From Emergencia sp. 1XD21-10 (GTDB lineage: Bacteria > Bacillota > Clostridia > Peptostreptococcales > Anaerovoracaceae), in the NCBI RefSeq assembly GCF_009936045.1, contig NZ_QWEQ01000023.1:1-60681 (forward strand): a stretch of 60,681 nt of DNA, written 5' to 3'. This document shows, piece after piece, positions 8,497 to 16,678 of the stretch (position 1 is the first letter of the stretch; each line of letters begins with the position of its first letter). The position numbers and the translations under genes were made by a program. The notes under the pieces were generated by a model that ran no database searches, had not been told where the DNA came from, and worked only from the letters and a program-made list of their open reading frames with translations.

Positions 8497-8580
8497 TGTC
8501 TCACGCTGCGCCTTTCCGAAGTTTTGAAAAGCGTTTAGTTTTGTGTGTTTATTCTTGTCAAAATCGAAAGGAGTTTTGAA

Positions 8581-9954
8581 ATGGTTGAAACACACAACCC
8601 AAAGACGCAATCTGGCGCCAAAGAAAAAACAACCAAGTATCAACTAATTATCTTTGTTGCTGCCTTTTCTGCTTTTCTCGCAACGTTTAACGAAACGTTC
8701 TTAAATGTATCATTTTCTGCTGTCATGGAAGATTTTCATGTCAGTGTCGGCACTGTACAATGGTTGGCAGCCGCATATATGCTCGGCGCTGCAATCATGG
8801 TTCCGGTCTCTGCTTTTGCATATAAAAGCATTCCGACTAAAAAACTGTACTTATTTACCGTAGGTCTTCTCATTGTCGGCAGTGTTATTGGCGCTGTCAG
8901 CAGCAATTTTTCAGTTCTTCTCATTGGACGTATCGTCCAGGCTCTGGGTACAGGTATGCTGATTCCAATCGGCATGAATATCACGCTGGAAGTCGCTCCA
9001 AAAGAAAAACTGGGTACTTTCATGGGTATTATGGGAGCCATGACAACACTGGGACCTTCCAGCAGTGTCATCGTTGCAGGCGCACTGTTAGAATTCTTTG
9101 ACTGGCATGTGCTATTATGGGTCTTCGGCGGCTTAGCTCTGCTTTGCTTCCTTTGCGGCGCAGTACTTCTGCCGAATATCGCAAAACTAACCCATCCAAA
9201 GCTGGACGTCTTGTCGGTCATTTTCATCAGTCTGGCACTGATCGGTATACTTTACGGTATTTCTACTGTTTTAGCAGGTAATGTGACCATCGCTCTTTTA
9301 GCTGCAATTATCGGCATTATCTTCCTGATTTTCTTTGTTAAAAGACAGGGAACTCTGACTGAGCCGCTTATTCAGTTAAGTCCGCTTAAAATCAAAGCAT
9401 TCTCCATCGGCGTTATCATCAACATGATTTCCCTGCTGGTTATCTTCGCAATGAACATTGTAATACCATTGTTTATGCAAAGCGGCATAGGTATGTCACC
9501 GTTCAATGCGTCAATGGTGCTGTTCCCTGCTATTTGTTTATCTTGTGTGATTGCACCGATTGCAGGACAGATTTATGATAAAAAAGGCGGAAAAGTACTG
9601 CTGCCGCTGGGTTTCCTCTGTATCGGAGTTTGCACCGCTGCACTCTCTCTGGTTCACACAGAATCTTCGATTCTGCTGGCAATTTTGTACATTCCTGTTA
9701 TCTGCGGTAGTGCACTGATCATCGGTCCTGTACAGTCCTTTGCTCTGGCAAAACTTTCTCCGCAGGAGAATCCTCATGGTGTCACCGTAATGAGTACAGG
9801 CTTTCAGATTGCGGGCTGTATCGGTTCCTCCCTCTTTTCAGGTGTTTTCGGACTCTTTGCTTCTGAAGCACAGGGATTCCCCGCTGTGGGCTTCCTTGCT
9901 ACAGCCTTTGCTGCAGTAGGACTTATCCTGGCGGTCTGCGTAACTAAAGAATAA
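8581..9954 (+). CDS. MFS drug/solute exporter (DHA2-like)
   Basis: A 457-residue major facilitator protein with 13-14 hydrophobic segments. The motif at the start of helix 4 (IGRIVQALGTGMLIPIGM) and motif C (MTTLGPSSSVIVAGALLE) resemble the 14-helix DHA2 exporters of the EmrB/QacA type. The start at 8581 follows AAAGGAGTTTTGAA; an earlier in-frame ATG at 8545 lacks such a site. It has its own promoter, a structured leader and a terminator, so it is a single-gene unit probably induced by its substrate. Substrate unknown. Confidence 0.85.
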   Translation: MVETHNPKTQSGAKEKTTKYQLIIFVAAFSAFLATFNETFLNVSFSAVMEDFHVSVGTVQWLAAAYMLGAAIMVPVSAFAYKSIPTKKLYLFTVGLLIVGSVIGAVSSNFSVLLIGRIVQALGTGMLIPIGMNITLEVAPKEKLGTFMGIMGAMTTLGPSSSVIVAGALLEFFDWHVLLWVFGGLALLCFLCGAVLLPNIAKLTHPKLDVLSVIFISLALIGILYGISTVLAGNVTIALLAAIIGIIFLIFFVKRQGTLTEPLIQLSPLKIKAFSIGVIINMISLLVIFAMNIVIPLFMQSGIGMSPFNASMVLFPAICLSCVIAPIAGQIYDKKGGKVLLPLGFLCIGVCTAALSLVHTESSILLAILYIPVICGSALIIGPVQSFALAKLSPQENPHGVTVMSTGFQIAGCIGSSLFSGVFGLFASEAQGFPAVGFLATAFAAVGLILAVCVTKE

Positions 9955-9970
9955 TTGTGCAAAATCTCAT

Positions 9971-10022
9971 AAAAAAGGCACTATGCAGGTAAAACTATTT
10001 CACTTTGCATAATGCCTTTTTT
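9971..10022 (+). terminator. Bidirectional terminator between MFS and DUF4143 genes
   Basis: Left arm AAAAAAGGCACTATGCA and right arm TGCATAATGCCTTTTTT pair along 17 positions with one mismatch. T runs on both strands suit the two convergent genes. Confidence 0.85.
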
Positions 10023-10023
10023 C

Positions 10024-11244
10024 TTATTTTTCCAAAAGCCAGTCCAGCACATTGACGACTTTAATCCCCTCATAATTTCCCGTAGAAAAACGATCCAGCG
10101 TGAGAACTATCTTTTCATAATGATCAGGAATACTCCTAAGTGCTCTCATTTCCCGCTCAAAAGTTACCTCCGCTGTCATATCCGCTGTAACCTGATAGTA
10201 CGTTATGACACCCTGTTTTTGAGCTACAAAGTCAACTTCCATCATCCCATTCTTCCCGATGGTCACTTTATATCCTCTTCGGAGCAGTTCAAAGAATACG
10301 ATATTTTCTATGGAAAAGCCTATATCATATCTTTTTCTCGGTAAAATATGGTTTCTCAATCCCAAATCTACCATGTACATCTTTTTATTGACCTTTAAAA
10401 GCTGCTTACCTACTATGTCAAACCGTTCTGCAGGGTAGAAAATAAACGACTCCGTTAAAGCCTCCACGTAATCACTCACTGTATTGGGCGATACTTTGCG
10501 TCCGGAAGATATCAGATAATCTGTTATTTTCTTAATAGAAAGCGGACTGCCGATTACACTTGCAAGATACTGCGCAATACTTTTCAGCAATACGATATCA
10601 GTAATTTTGCGAATGCCGCAATACTTTTCTTTGCGGCTCTGCCGCTCTTCAATATCTCTAATAATTACAGTATTATAAATGCCTTCTAAATATGTTTCTA
10701 CTTTTTCATCGGTGCGATTCATGGCAACAACATAAGGCAAGCCTCCGGTTTTCATATATTCTGAAAAAGCATGCTCATCAGAAAGCCCTGTAACCTCAAC
10801 ATATTCTCGAAAAGAAAAAGGCAACATAGATATTTCTACATAGCGCCCGGTCAGCAATGTTGCCAAATCACCAGAAAGCATATATGCGTTAGAACCAGTA
10901 ATATAGATATCTGTGTTCTCTTTTACATAAAGGCTGTCTACCACTTTTTCAAAAGAAGGTACTTTCTGAATTTCATCTAGAAAAATATACGTGATTTTAT
11001 CAGCACATAGACGTTCTTTCAAGTATTGATATAATGCCTGATAGTCAAGAAGGTGCTCATATTCTAATTCTTCAAAGTTCACAGAAACAATTTGCTCCTG
11101 CGATACACCCTGGGCAGTCAATTCTGCCTGATACTGCTTCAGCAGTGTGGATTTTCCGCACCTGTGAATGCCCGTTACTACCTTAATAACCTGTTCATCT
11201 TTCCATGAAAACAGCTGCTCCAAATATACTTCTCTTTTTACCAT
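10024..11244 (-). CDS. AAA ATPase with DUF4143 domain
   Basis: A 406-residue protein of the widespread AAA_14/DUF4143 group. The N-terminal ATPase has Walker A as GIHRCGKSTLL near residue 26 (most relatives have GIRRCGKSTLL) and Walker B YIFLDEIQKV near 88. The C-terminal part contains the DUF4143 region and a PD-(D/E)XK-like stretch (KNGMMEVDFVAQKQGVITYYQV near 335). These proteins are common in anaerobes and gut bacteria, often as isolated, horizontally mobile genes, and have no settled role. It has an AGGAGG site and stands alone. Confidence 0.88.
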   Translation of the reverse strand: MVKREVYLEQLFSWKDEQVIKVVTGIHRCGKSTLLKQYQAELTAQGVSQEQIVSVNFEELEYEHLLDYQALYQYLKERLCADKITYIFLDEIQKVPSFEKVVDSLYVKENTDIYITGSNAYMLSGDLATLLTGRYVEISMLPFSFREYVEVTGLSDEHAFSEYMKTGGLPYVVAMNRTDEKVETYLEGIYNTVIIRDIEERQSRKEKYCGIRKITDIVLLKSIAQYLASVIGSPLSIKKITDYLISSGRKVSPNTVSDYVEALTESFIFYPAERFDIVGKQLLKVNKKMYMVDLGLRNHILPRKRYDIGFSIENIVFFELLRRGYKVTIGKNGMMEVDFVAQKQGVITYYQVTADMTAEVTFEREMRALRSIPDHYEKIVLTLDRFSTGNYEGIKVVNVLDWLLEK

Positions 11245-11327
11245 AGCCGCACCTCCTTTTCTAAATATAGCATATTTTATTCTTTTTTCAAATTATATTC
11301 CCAAATGGGAATCTTTTTATTTGGTTT

Positions 11328-12518
11328 TTATCTCACCAGCAGTCTCTGTATCCCTTTATCCAGCCCATCTAAAGTCAGCTCAAACATAGGAAAAACCTGA
11401 CGAACCATTTGAATCGTCCTACTTCCATAAGCATGCTCCCACCGCTGTTCTTTGATTGGATTCAGCCAAATACACTTCTTATATCGCTTCGGAAATTTCT
11501 GCAGCCAGAGAATCCCCGGCTCTTCATTATACAGACTCCAGTCGTTATTGCCGCCCTTTGCGATGAGCTCATAAGGTGACATAGCGGCATCACCTACCAA
11601 AATCACTTTATATTCACTGTCCAGATTACTGAAAACCCAGTCAGTTTCTACCCACTCTCCATGCTGACACCTTGGACTTGTATAAAGATAATCGTAGATA
11701 CAGTTATGAAAATAGTAGATTTTCAAGTCTTTCAGATGGGTCGACTGATGCACTGCCTGAAACAGCTGATTGCAAAGATTGGTATAAGGCGACATAGAGC
11801 CGTCAGAGTCCATAAGCAGCAGTAGTTTTACAGTATTTTTTCGAGGCTTCTCATAGACCAATTTCAGCATCCCCGCATTATTGCAGGTTGCATCAATGGT
11901 TCCTTCTACATCAAGTTCCGTCTTTGCCATATCCACTCTGGTTGAAAACTGACGCAGTTTTCGAAATGCCATCTGAAACTGTCTGGTATCCAGCGACTGA
12001 TCCTGCCGGAAATCGCGGAAGTTTCTGTCTCCAGCAACCTGCACCGCTGTTCGATGGCGGCTGTAACCGCCTACACGAATGCCTGACGGATTGTAGCCGC
12101 CATGCCCCATGGCAGAGGTACCGCCGGTTCCAATCCAGTAATTTCCGCCATCGTGTTTCTCCGTCTGCTCAGCCAGTCTTTCCCGAAACATTTCCATCAG
12201 TTTGTCGAAATCATATTCCTTTGCCCAGTCAGGTCTGTCCAGAATATCCCGCTCCCGCTCCTCTGTATGCAGCCACTGCCAAAGTTCATCCGGGATTTCC
12301 TCTACTGTCTCTACTCCTTGGAAATACTCTGCAAATGCCAGATCAAATTTGTCGTAGTCTGCCTCATTTTTTATCAGTACATTGCGGCACAGATAATAAA
12401 ATTCCAGCAAAGAGTTCATAGCAAGCCCCTTGTCCAAAGCCTCGACGAGACACAGCCATTCATCCAAGGATACGTTCAGCCCTCTGTCTCGAAGTAAATA
12501 AAAGAACTTAATAAACAT
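11328..12518 (-). CDS. VWA domain-containing protein (CoxE-like)
   Basis: A 396-residue protein with a C-terminal von Willebrand A domain. The MIDAS-type motif is DSDGSMSPY near residue 240, with LVGDAAMSPYEL later. The N-terminal half is the CoxE/YeaD-like helical region. It overlaps the upstream MoxR gene by 11 bases, and the pair forms the classic MoxR-AAA/VWA chaperone module that activates or inserts metal into a partner enzyme or assembles a complex. No obvious client gene is adjacent; the LysO-type gene upstream is the only neighbour in the same direction. Confidence 0.87.
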   Translation of the reverse strand: MFIKFFYLLRDRGLNVSLDEWLCLVEALDKGLAMNSLLEFYYLCRNVLIKNEADYDKFDLAFAEYFQGVETVEEIPDELWQWLHTEERERDILDRPDWAKEYDFDKLMEMFRERLAEQTEKHDGGNYWIGTGGTSAMGHGGYNPSGIRVGGYSRHRTAVQVAGDRNFRDFRQDQSLDTRQFQMAFRKLRQFSTRVDMAKTELDVEGTIDATCNNAGMLKLVYEKPRKNTVKLLLLMDSDGSMSPYTNLCNQLFQAVHQSTHLKDLKIYYFHNCIYDYLYTSPRCQHGEWVETDWVFSNLDSEYKVILVGDAAMSPYELIAKGGNNDWSLYNEEPGILWLQKFPKRYKKCIWLNPIKEQRWEHAYGSRTIQMVRQVFPMFELTLDGLDKGIQRLLVR

Positions 12519-13332
12519 GTCTGTATCCTTTAACTACATCGATGTCCTGATTTTTCTTCAAAAGCACGCCGATATAAGGAATCCGTTCTCTGATTTCATC
12601 TACAGAAGCGCCGCTGATAGAAAGTGCCTGCACCCAGTCGAGCAGCTCTGATGTGCTCGGCTTCTTCTGAATCTGCCGCATGTCTCTAATTGCATAAAAG
12701 GCTTCCATAGCAGCATGCACCAGTTTCTTGTTCATGTCACCAAAGTGAACCTTGATAATTTCTTCCATCTTTTCGCTATCTGGAAAATCGATATAATGAA
12801 AAATGCACCGGCGCAAAAATGCGTCAGGCAATTCTTTTTCCGCATTGGAGGTAATAATGACAATAGGCCGGTGTTTCGTTTTAATCGTTTCCTTTGTCTC
12901 ATTGATGTAGAATTCCATTTTATCAAGTTCCCAGAGCAAATCGTTTGGAAACTCCAAATCCGCCTTATCGATTTCATCGATGAGAAGCACCACTTGTTCG
13001 TTCGCCGTAAAGGCTTCGCCTAGTTTGCCCAGCTTAATATACTGTTTGATGTCGGACACGTCTCCCTCGCCAAACTGGCTGTCATATAGACGCTGCACAG
13101 TATCGTAGACATAAAGCCCTTCCTGTGCCTTGGTGGTGGACTTAATACCCCATATGATTAATTTCATTTCCAGCGCTTTTGCGATTGCTTCTGCCAACAT
13201 GGTTTTTCCAGTTCCCGGTTCTCCCTTAATCAGCAAAGGCTTCTCCAGTGCAATAGCCACATTGACTGCATTCATCAACTCTTTTGAAGCGACATAATCT
13301 TCACTTCCCGTAAATCTTTTTCTTTCTTTCAT
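12508..13332 (-). CDS. MoxR-family AAA+ ATPase
   Basis: A 274-residue AAA+ ATPase of the MoxR group. Walker A is GEPGTGKTMLAEAIAKAL near residue 37, Walker B VVLLIDEIDKAD near 118, and sensor 1 PIVIITSNAEKELPDAFLRRC. Such ATPases act with VWA proteins, and the VWA gene follows with an 11-base overlap. The ATG is preceded by a purine-rich stretch. Function in this organism is inferred only as a chaperone pair. Confidence 0.9.
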   Translation of the reverse strand: MKERKRFTGSEDYVASKELMNAVNVAIALEKPLLIKGEPGTGKTMLAEAIAKALEMKLIIWGIKSTTKAQEGLYVYDTVQRLYDSQFGEGDVSDIKQYIKLGKLGEAFTANEQVVLLIDEIDKADLEFPNDLLWELDKMEFYINETKETIKTKHRPIVIITSNAEKELPDAFLRRCIFHYIDFPDSEKMEEIIKVHFGDMNKKLVHAAMEAFYAIRDMRQIQKKPSTSELLDWVQALSISGASVDEIRERIPYIGVLLKKNQDIDVVKGYRHVY

Positions 13333-13367
13333 CTATTTCTTACTCCTACATATATTTACAAATTACC

Positions 13368-14366
13368 TTATGCACCGATCGCCATCGTAACCAGCAGCGG
13401 AATCAAAATGCTTTCCGACATGCCGATAGCAAAGGAATACACTACGATATCAGGTCGCAAGGCCTTCTCCACCAGCGATAAGCCCATATCCCCCGCTGCC
13501 ACACCGGGCAGACTGCACGCCTCAATATAGCCGATTTTCTTTGCTAGAATCGGAAGCAGAATAATGCCAAAGGTTTCCCTAAAGACATTGTGCATAAAGG
13601 ACACTGCTCCCGCCATAACGTAACCTGCACTGGAAATCGCCACCGGTGCAAAGGTATACCAGCCAAATCCAAAACCGATTGCAATACACTCACGAACCGA
13701 AAGCGGCAAAAAAAAGCTTACAATCACAGAAGAAACAGCCGTTCCAACGATAACCGCCGCCGGAAATATCAGCACCCGAAATCCAATATGCTTCACCTGC
13801 GCAATGACTGTTCCCGAAAGCCCCATATCAAATCCAATGCTTCCTATCATAATGCAAAGCCCTAAAGTCATTACATTACCCACTTTATCATTAAAGCCAT
13901 CAATATCTGCTACATTGACACGAAGATAGAAGTAACCGAACAAAAGTCCCAGCACCACAGCAATGATAATCAGCCAGGTCATCAAAGCCGCTGAACCACC
14001 GCCTTCTTCTGTATCCGCTTCTGCTTCACTCTCTGCGATTTCATCATTAGTCTGACCTTTTGCCTGCGCTTTTAATCTGCCGAACTTATCAATTCCCAGC
14101 AGCTTTCTAGCCGCCATGACTGAAAAAACACCGCCGATTACAACTACAATAGTAAAGATGAAAGCCTGCAGTCCAATGGTGCCAAGACTGGCAATAATCT
14201 CTTCATTAGAGCCCATGCGCATCCCCATCATCAAAACCAGCATAAAAACGCTGGCTAAAGTTACCACATTAATAATCTTACTGAGGATTTCTCTGTGATT
14301 GCGCAATTTGCTGGCAACAAAATAACAAACAATCATACATGCCAGATACAGTAAAACGTATGCCAT
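13368..14366 (-). CDS. LysO-family (DUF340) lysine exporter-like membrane protein
   Basis: A 332-residue membrane protein with about nine hydrophobic segments. The N-terminal half shows the LysO/DUF340 pattern (LMMGMRMGSNEEIIASLGTIG) and the second half the conserved GFGFGWYTFAPVAISSAG and FMHNVFRETFGIILLP stretches. The cytoplasmic loop is acidic (about residues 110-125). I start at 14366 because TAGGAGG lies six bases upstream, not at the earlier ATG at 14390. Characterised relatives export lysine; transport here is inferred. Confidence 0.82.
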   Translation of the reverse strand: MAYVLLYLACMIVCYFVASKLRNHREILSKIINVVTLASVFMLVLMMGMRMGSNEEIIASLGTIGLQAFIFTIVVVIGGVFSVMAARKLLGIDKFGRLKAQAKGQTNDEIAESEAEADTEEGGGSAALMTWLIIIAVVLGLLFGYFYLRVNVADIDGFNDKVGNVMTLGLCIMIGSIGFDMGLSGTVIAQVKHIGFRVLIFPAAVIVGTAVSSVIVSFFLPLSVRECIAIGFGFGWYTFAPVAISSAGYVMAGAVSFMHNVFRETFGIILLPILAKKIGYIEACSLPGVAAGDMGLSLVEKALRPDIVVYSFAIGMSESILIPLLVTMAIGA

Positions 14367-14439
14367 AAAATGCCTCCTATTTTTACTCATATAGCGAAAA
14401 TCGGAGCATTGCGCTCCGTTTTCAATTTTTTATATGCAC

Positions 14440-14814
14440 TTAAATCGAATGGTGAATCATTTCAATCAGCTGATGAATATAGCTTTCATAATCAGAAAGC
14501 GCCTGCGCCCAGTTGGCAAGACAACCCTTTCCCTCGGGTGTGATGCTGAAAATTCGTTTAGGTTTTCCCGCATCGTCCAAATCCTCAAGCTCCCATTTGG
14601 AAGTCAAAAGTCCGGAGCTTTCCATTTTTTTCAAATATCTGTACACACCTGTCGCATCAGGTACTTTGTCTGCGAACCTTGGAATCTTCCCGATTTCTTT
14701 CAGGATTGCAAAGCCGTGCATATCGCCACCCTGCAGTAAAATGCAAAGGATCAATGGTTGTAATAACTTATCCAAATTCTTGCCCTGACAAGGGCAGTCC
14801 ATATCAATATACAT
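14440..14814 (-). CDS. PadR-family regulator, in frame with pylSn across a UAG
   Basis: A 124-residue PadR-type winged-helix regulator. The start MDCPCQGKNLDKLLQP carries a paired-Cys motif that I recall from PadR proteins near corrinoid methyltransferases. The helix-turn-helix covers about 30-80 (LQGGDMHGFAILKEI; ATGVYRYLKKMESSGLL). The ATG has an AGGAG site, but the pylSn stop TAG is part of that site. The frame is the same as pylSn: TAG plus three codons and then this ATG. Suppression of the UAG by Pyl-tRNA would fuse PylSn to this regulator. Either way it is a good candidate for controlling the pyl or methylamine genes. Confidence 0.85.
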   Translation of the reverse strand: MYIDMDCPCQGKNLDKLLQPLILCILLQGGDMHGFAILKEIGKIPRFADKVPDATGVYRYLKKMESSGLLTSKWELEDLDDAGKPKRIFSITPEGKGCLANWAQALSDYESYIHQLIEMIHHSI

Positions 14815-14823
14815 GAAAATCTC

Positions 14824-15150
14824 CTATTCTTTATGCACTAAATCGCTTCCATAATGAGAATCAAACATGGTCTTAGAATACTTTTCCAGCTTCCACTCAG
14901 GAACTTTACACTGCTTACACGGCTTCAGTGCCCATTTATTCCTCAGCCACCTTGCAGCCCTGGAATTACGAGAATTGTAAAGCCGCATGCTTTTTCCGCA
15001 ATGGGTCGTAATGGTAATGTACTTTCCCGCAAGATCAATCTCTCTAATTCCATGAAGCTGACCGCTTCTCGCCGGCCATAGCTTCATCTTATTGAGTAAA
15101 ACAAAGAGTTCTACGTTTTTTCGATAGTACCTCTTCTTTGCCTCTGCCAT
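14824..15150 (-). CDS. pylSn: PylSn, N-terminal tRNA-binding part of pyrrolysyl-tRNA synthetase
   Basis: The separate N-terminal domain of bacterial pyrrolysyl-tRNA synthetase, 108 residues, which grips the T-arm and variable loop of tRNA-Pyl. Recognisable features are the basic N-terminus, IREIDLAGKYITITTHCGK, SRNSRAARWLRNKW and the metal-site cysteines in PCKQCKVPEWKLEKYSK. It overlaps the CobW gene (TAATG) and ends in TAG at 14824-14826. That amber codon is exceptional because the gene product helps decode amber: continuing in frame leads directly into the PadR gene. The catalytic half is encoded apart (17522-18364), with pylT between them. Confidence 0.93.
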   Translation of the reverse strand: MAEAKKRYYRKNVELFVLLNKMKLWPARSGQLHGIREIDLAGKYITITTHCGKSMRLYNSRNSRAARWLRNKWALKPCKQCKVPEWKLEKYSKTMFDSHYGSDLVHKE

Positions 15151-16067
15151 TAAATATAGAACCTTCCTTCCAGAATATTCTTTGCGTTCTCTGTAATCAG
15201 ACTCATCATCTTAATCCCTACCGATGAAATTACGACGATTTCTGTTTTTTCCTCAGTCTTCCACGGTGTAATAATCAAGTTATTGACCACACCGCTGACT
15301 TCCACCGTGCCTTCTTCGATGGTCTGACAGAACCCCTTGATTCTATAGCTGCTGTCAGAAATAGACTTGATAAAAGCGATGAGTTTTTCTTTTTCCACAG
15401 GCTGATCTGCCTTGACGATAAAAGTCTGCGGTCTGCTCTCATAAGTGTTGGTTGTATCTTCGCTTCTCACCAGGCTCGGCGCAAAGTTATCTACAATATC
15501 TTTAATATCTACGTCGCAGTGGGTTGCCGCATAAATCTTAGTGCTCTCATTGATTTCAGCAATTTTTTCAGCAATTTCTTTAAAAGTTTCGTCATCAATC
15601 AAATCCATTTTATTGACAATCACTGCATTGGCATGCTTCACCTGTCTCTCCAGCGCTGGCAGCACTTCTACCAGTTCCAAAAAGTTGCAGGAGTCAGCTA
15701 CACAGATATTTCCTTTAATCAGGTAATTATCGTTGGTATCCTTCTTAATTCCATCAACGATGTCGCCCATGTTGGAAGGATCTGCAAGACCGGACGCCTC
15801 AATGAAAAGATATTCAATGTCGGTTTTCGACATCTCAATCAACCCATCTACAAACTTGTCTTTAATGCAAGCACAGAAAATAGAACCATTTGACAGTTCC
15901 GCAATATCAATACCATCTCTGCTTACAAGCTTTGCGTCGATGTTAATTTCTCCAAATTCATTAATAATGACGCCGATTTTATGTTCCTGATAGGTGTCTA
16001 ACAATCGCTGCATCAGCGTGGTCTTGCCTGCACCTAAAAATCCACTGAGCAGTACAATCTGAATCAT
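15150..16067 (-). CDS. CobW/G3E-family GTPase (metal chaperone-like)
   Basis: A 305-residue G3E GTPase. Walker A is SGFLGAGKTTLMQRLL near residue 8; ELSNGSIFCACIKD near 58 is the family metal-site region, with the usual CxCC replaced by CAC; the guanine motif NKMD is near 152. A short CobW C-terminal domain follows. Relatives deliver zinc, cobalt or iron to client proteins. It lies inside the pyl cassette, between pylT and pylSn, and overlaps pylSn by four bases. That placement suggests metal delivery for PylSn zinc, the corrinoid system or a Pyl enzyme, which is inference. Preceded by GGAGAG. Confidence 0.88.
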   Translation of the reverse strand: MIQIVLLSGFLGAGKTTLMQRLLDTYQEHKIGVIINEFGEINIDAKLVSRDGIDIAELSNGSIFCACIKDKFVDGLIEMSKTDIEYLFIEASGLADPSNMGDIVDGIKKDTNDNYLIKGNICVADSCNFLELVEVLPALERQVKHANAVIVNKMDLIDDETFKEIAEKIAEINESTKIYAATHCDVDIKDIVDNFAPSLVRSEDTTNTYESRPQTFIVKADQPVEKEKLIAFIKSISDSSYRIKGFCQTIEEGTVEVSGVVNNLIITPWKTEEKTEIVVISSVGIKMMSLITENAKNILEGRFYI

Positions 16068-16112
16068 GGTTTACTCTCCTTCTATGTTAGAATGCCGCTT
16101 TTCCTCGGCAAC

Positions 16113-16467
16113 AGTTTTGCATATTTGATGATTTTCACTTAGTTTGCGCAATCCTGCGCTGCCGTGTTGTGCATTTTCAGCTTATCTCGTACATTTTGCA
16201 CAATTCCAGCTTTCAAAGTTTTGCATTTCGGATTAATTATATTCATTTTGCACAACCCTATCCCTGCTGGCCTTTGCAATTAGGCACATTTAGTCCGTTT
16301 TACGCCATTCCCAGTGTATAAAGTTTTGCATTGCTAGGTGTTTTCACTCATTTTGGCACAACCTTGATTCGTTGCGTTGTGCATTTTAAACTAATCTTGT
16401 TCATTTTGCACAACCCTTACATTCAAAGTTTTGCATTTCAAATGGCTCCAGCGTATTTTGCACAACC
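16113..16467. repeat. Array of seven degenerate repeats, 51-54 bp period
   Basis: Seven units begin at about 16113, 16165, 16217, 16270, 16322, 16376 and 16427. Each is an imperfect inverted repeat: GTTTTGCATTT or GTTGTGCATTTT, then 15-20 variable bases, then CATTTTGCACAACC. Unit 4 is strongly decayed. The left arm alternates between AGTTTTGC and GTTGTGC, and units 2-3 resemble units 6-7, suggesting a duplicated higher-order block of about 211 bp. It fills the gap between pylT and the CobW gene (16068-16597); no gene is visible there. Function unknown. Confidence 0.8.
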
Positions 16468-16543
16468 TTATGAAAATCGGCTTTCACCGTAGCTTTCTTC
16501 CAATCATGCTTCGCACTTTCAGTGCTCGCACTCTTGGGAAAGC

Positions 16544-16676
16544 CTGATGTGAGACCTGCCAACGGTTTGCCTTACAGCAAACCGGGTTAGGTCATAATGG
16601 CGAGGTGCCCGGGAGTCTCACCCGGCTGCATGGATTTAGAGTCCATGTGATCCATACGATCCGCACCCCACATCAG
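16544..16676 (-). other. tRNA-Pyl precursor stem and 3' hairpin
   Basis: An 8-bp inverted repeat (CTGATGTG / CACATCAG, at 16669-16676 and 16544-16551) encloses pylT. Inside it, just 3' of the tRNA, a strong hairpin (16553-16593; CGGTTTGC with GCAAACCG, plus GACCT with AGGTC) follows. There is no T run, so this looks like a processing or stabilising structure of the precursor and not a terminator. Confidence 0.5.
16598..16669 (-). tRNA. pylT: tRNA-Pyl, anticodon CUA
   Basis: A complete 72-base tRNA-Pyl. Acceptor GGGGTGC pairs with GCACCTC, one base joins acceptor to D stem, the D arm is minimal (GATC-GTATG-GATC), the anticodon stem has six pairs (CATGGA / TCCATG) around the loop CTCTAAA, the variable loop has three bases, the T stem is CCGGG / CCCGG, and CCA is encoded. 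The single linker base, short D loop, six-pair anticodon stem and three-base variable loop are the specific hallmarks of tRNA-Pyl. It begins nine bases after the pylD stop, so it is probably processed from the pyl operon transcript. Confidence 0.97.
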
Positions 16677-16678
16677 TT

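Noticed and set aside
16113-16467. Array considered as CRISPR
   Set aside because: Repeats are degenerate and short, arms are inverted within each unit, spacers are not uniform and no cas genes are present.
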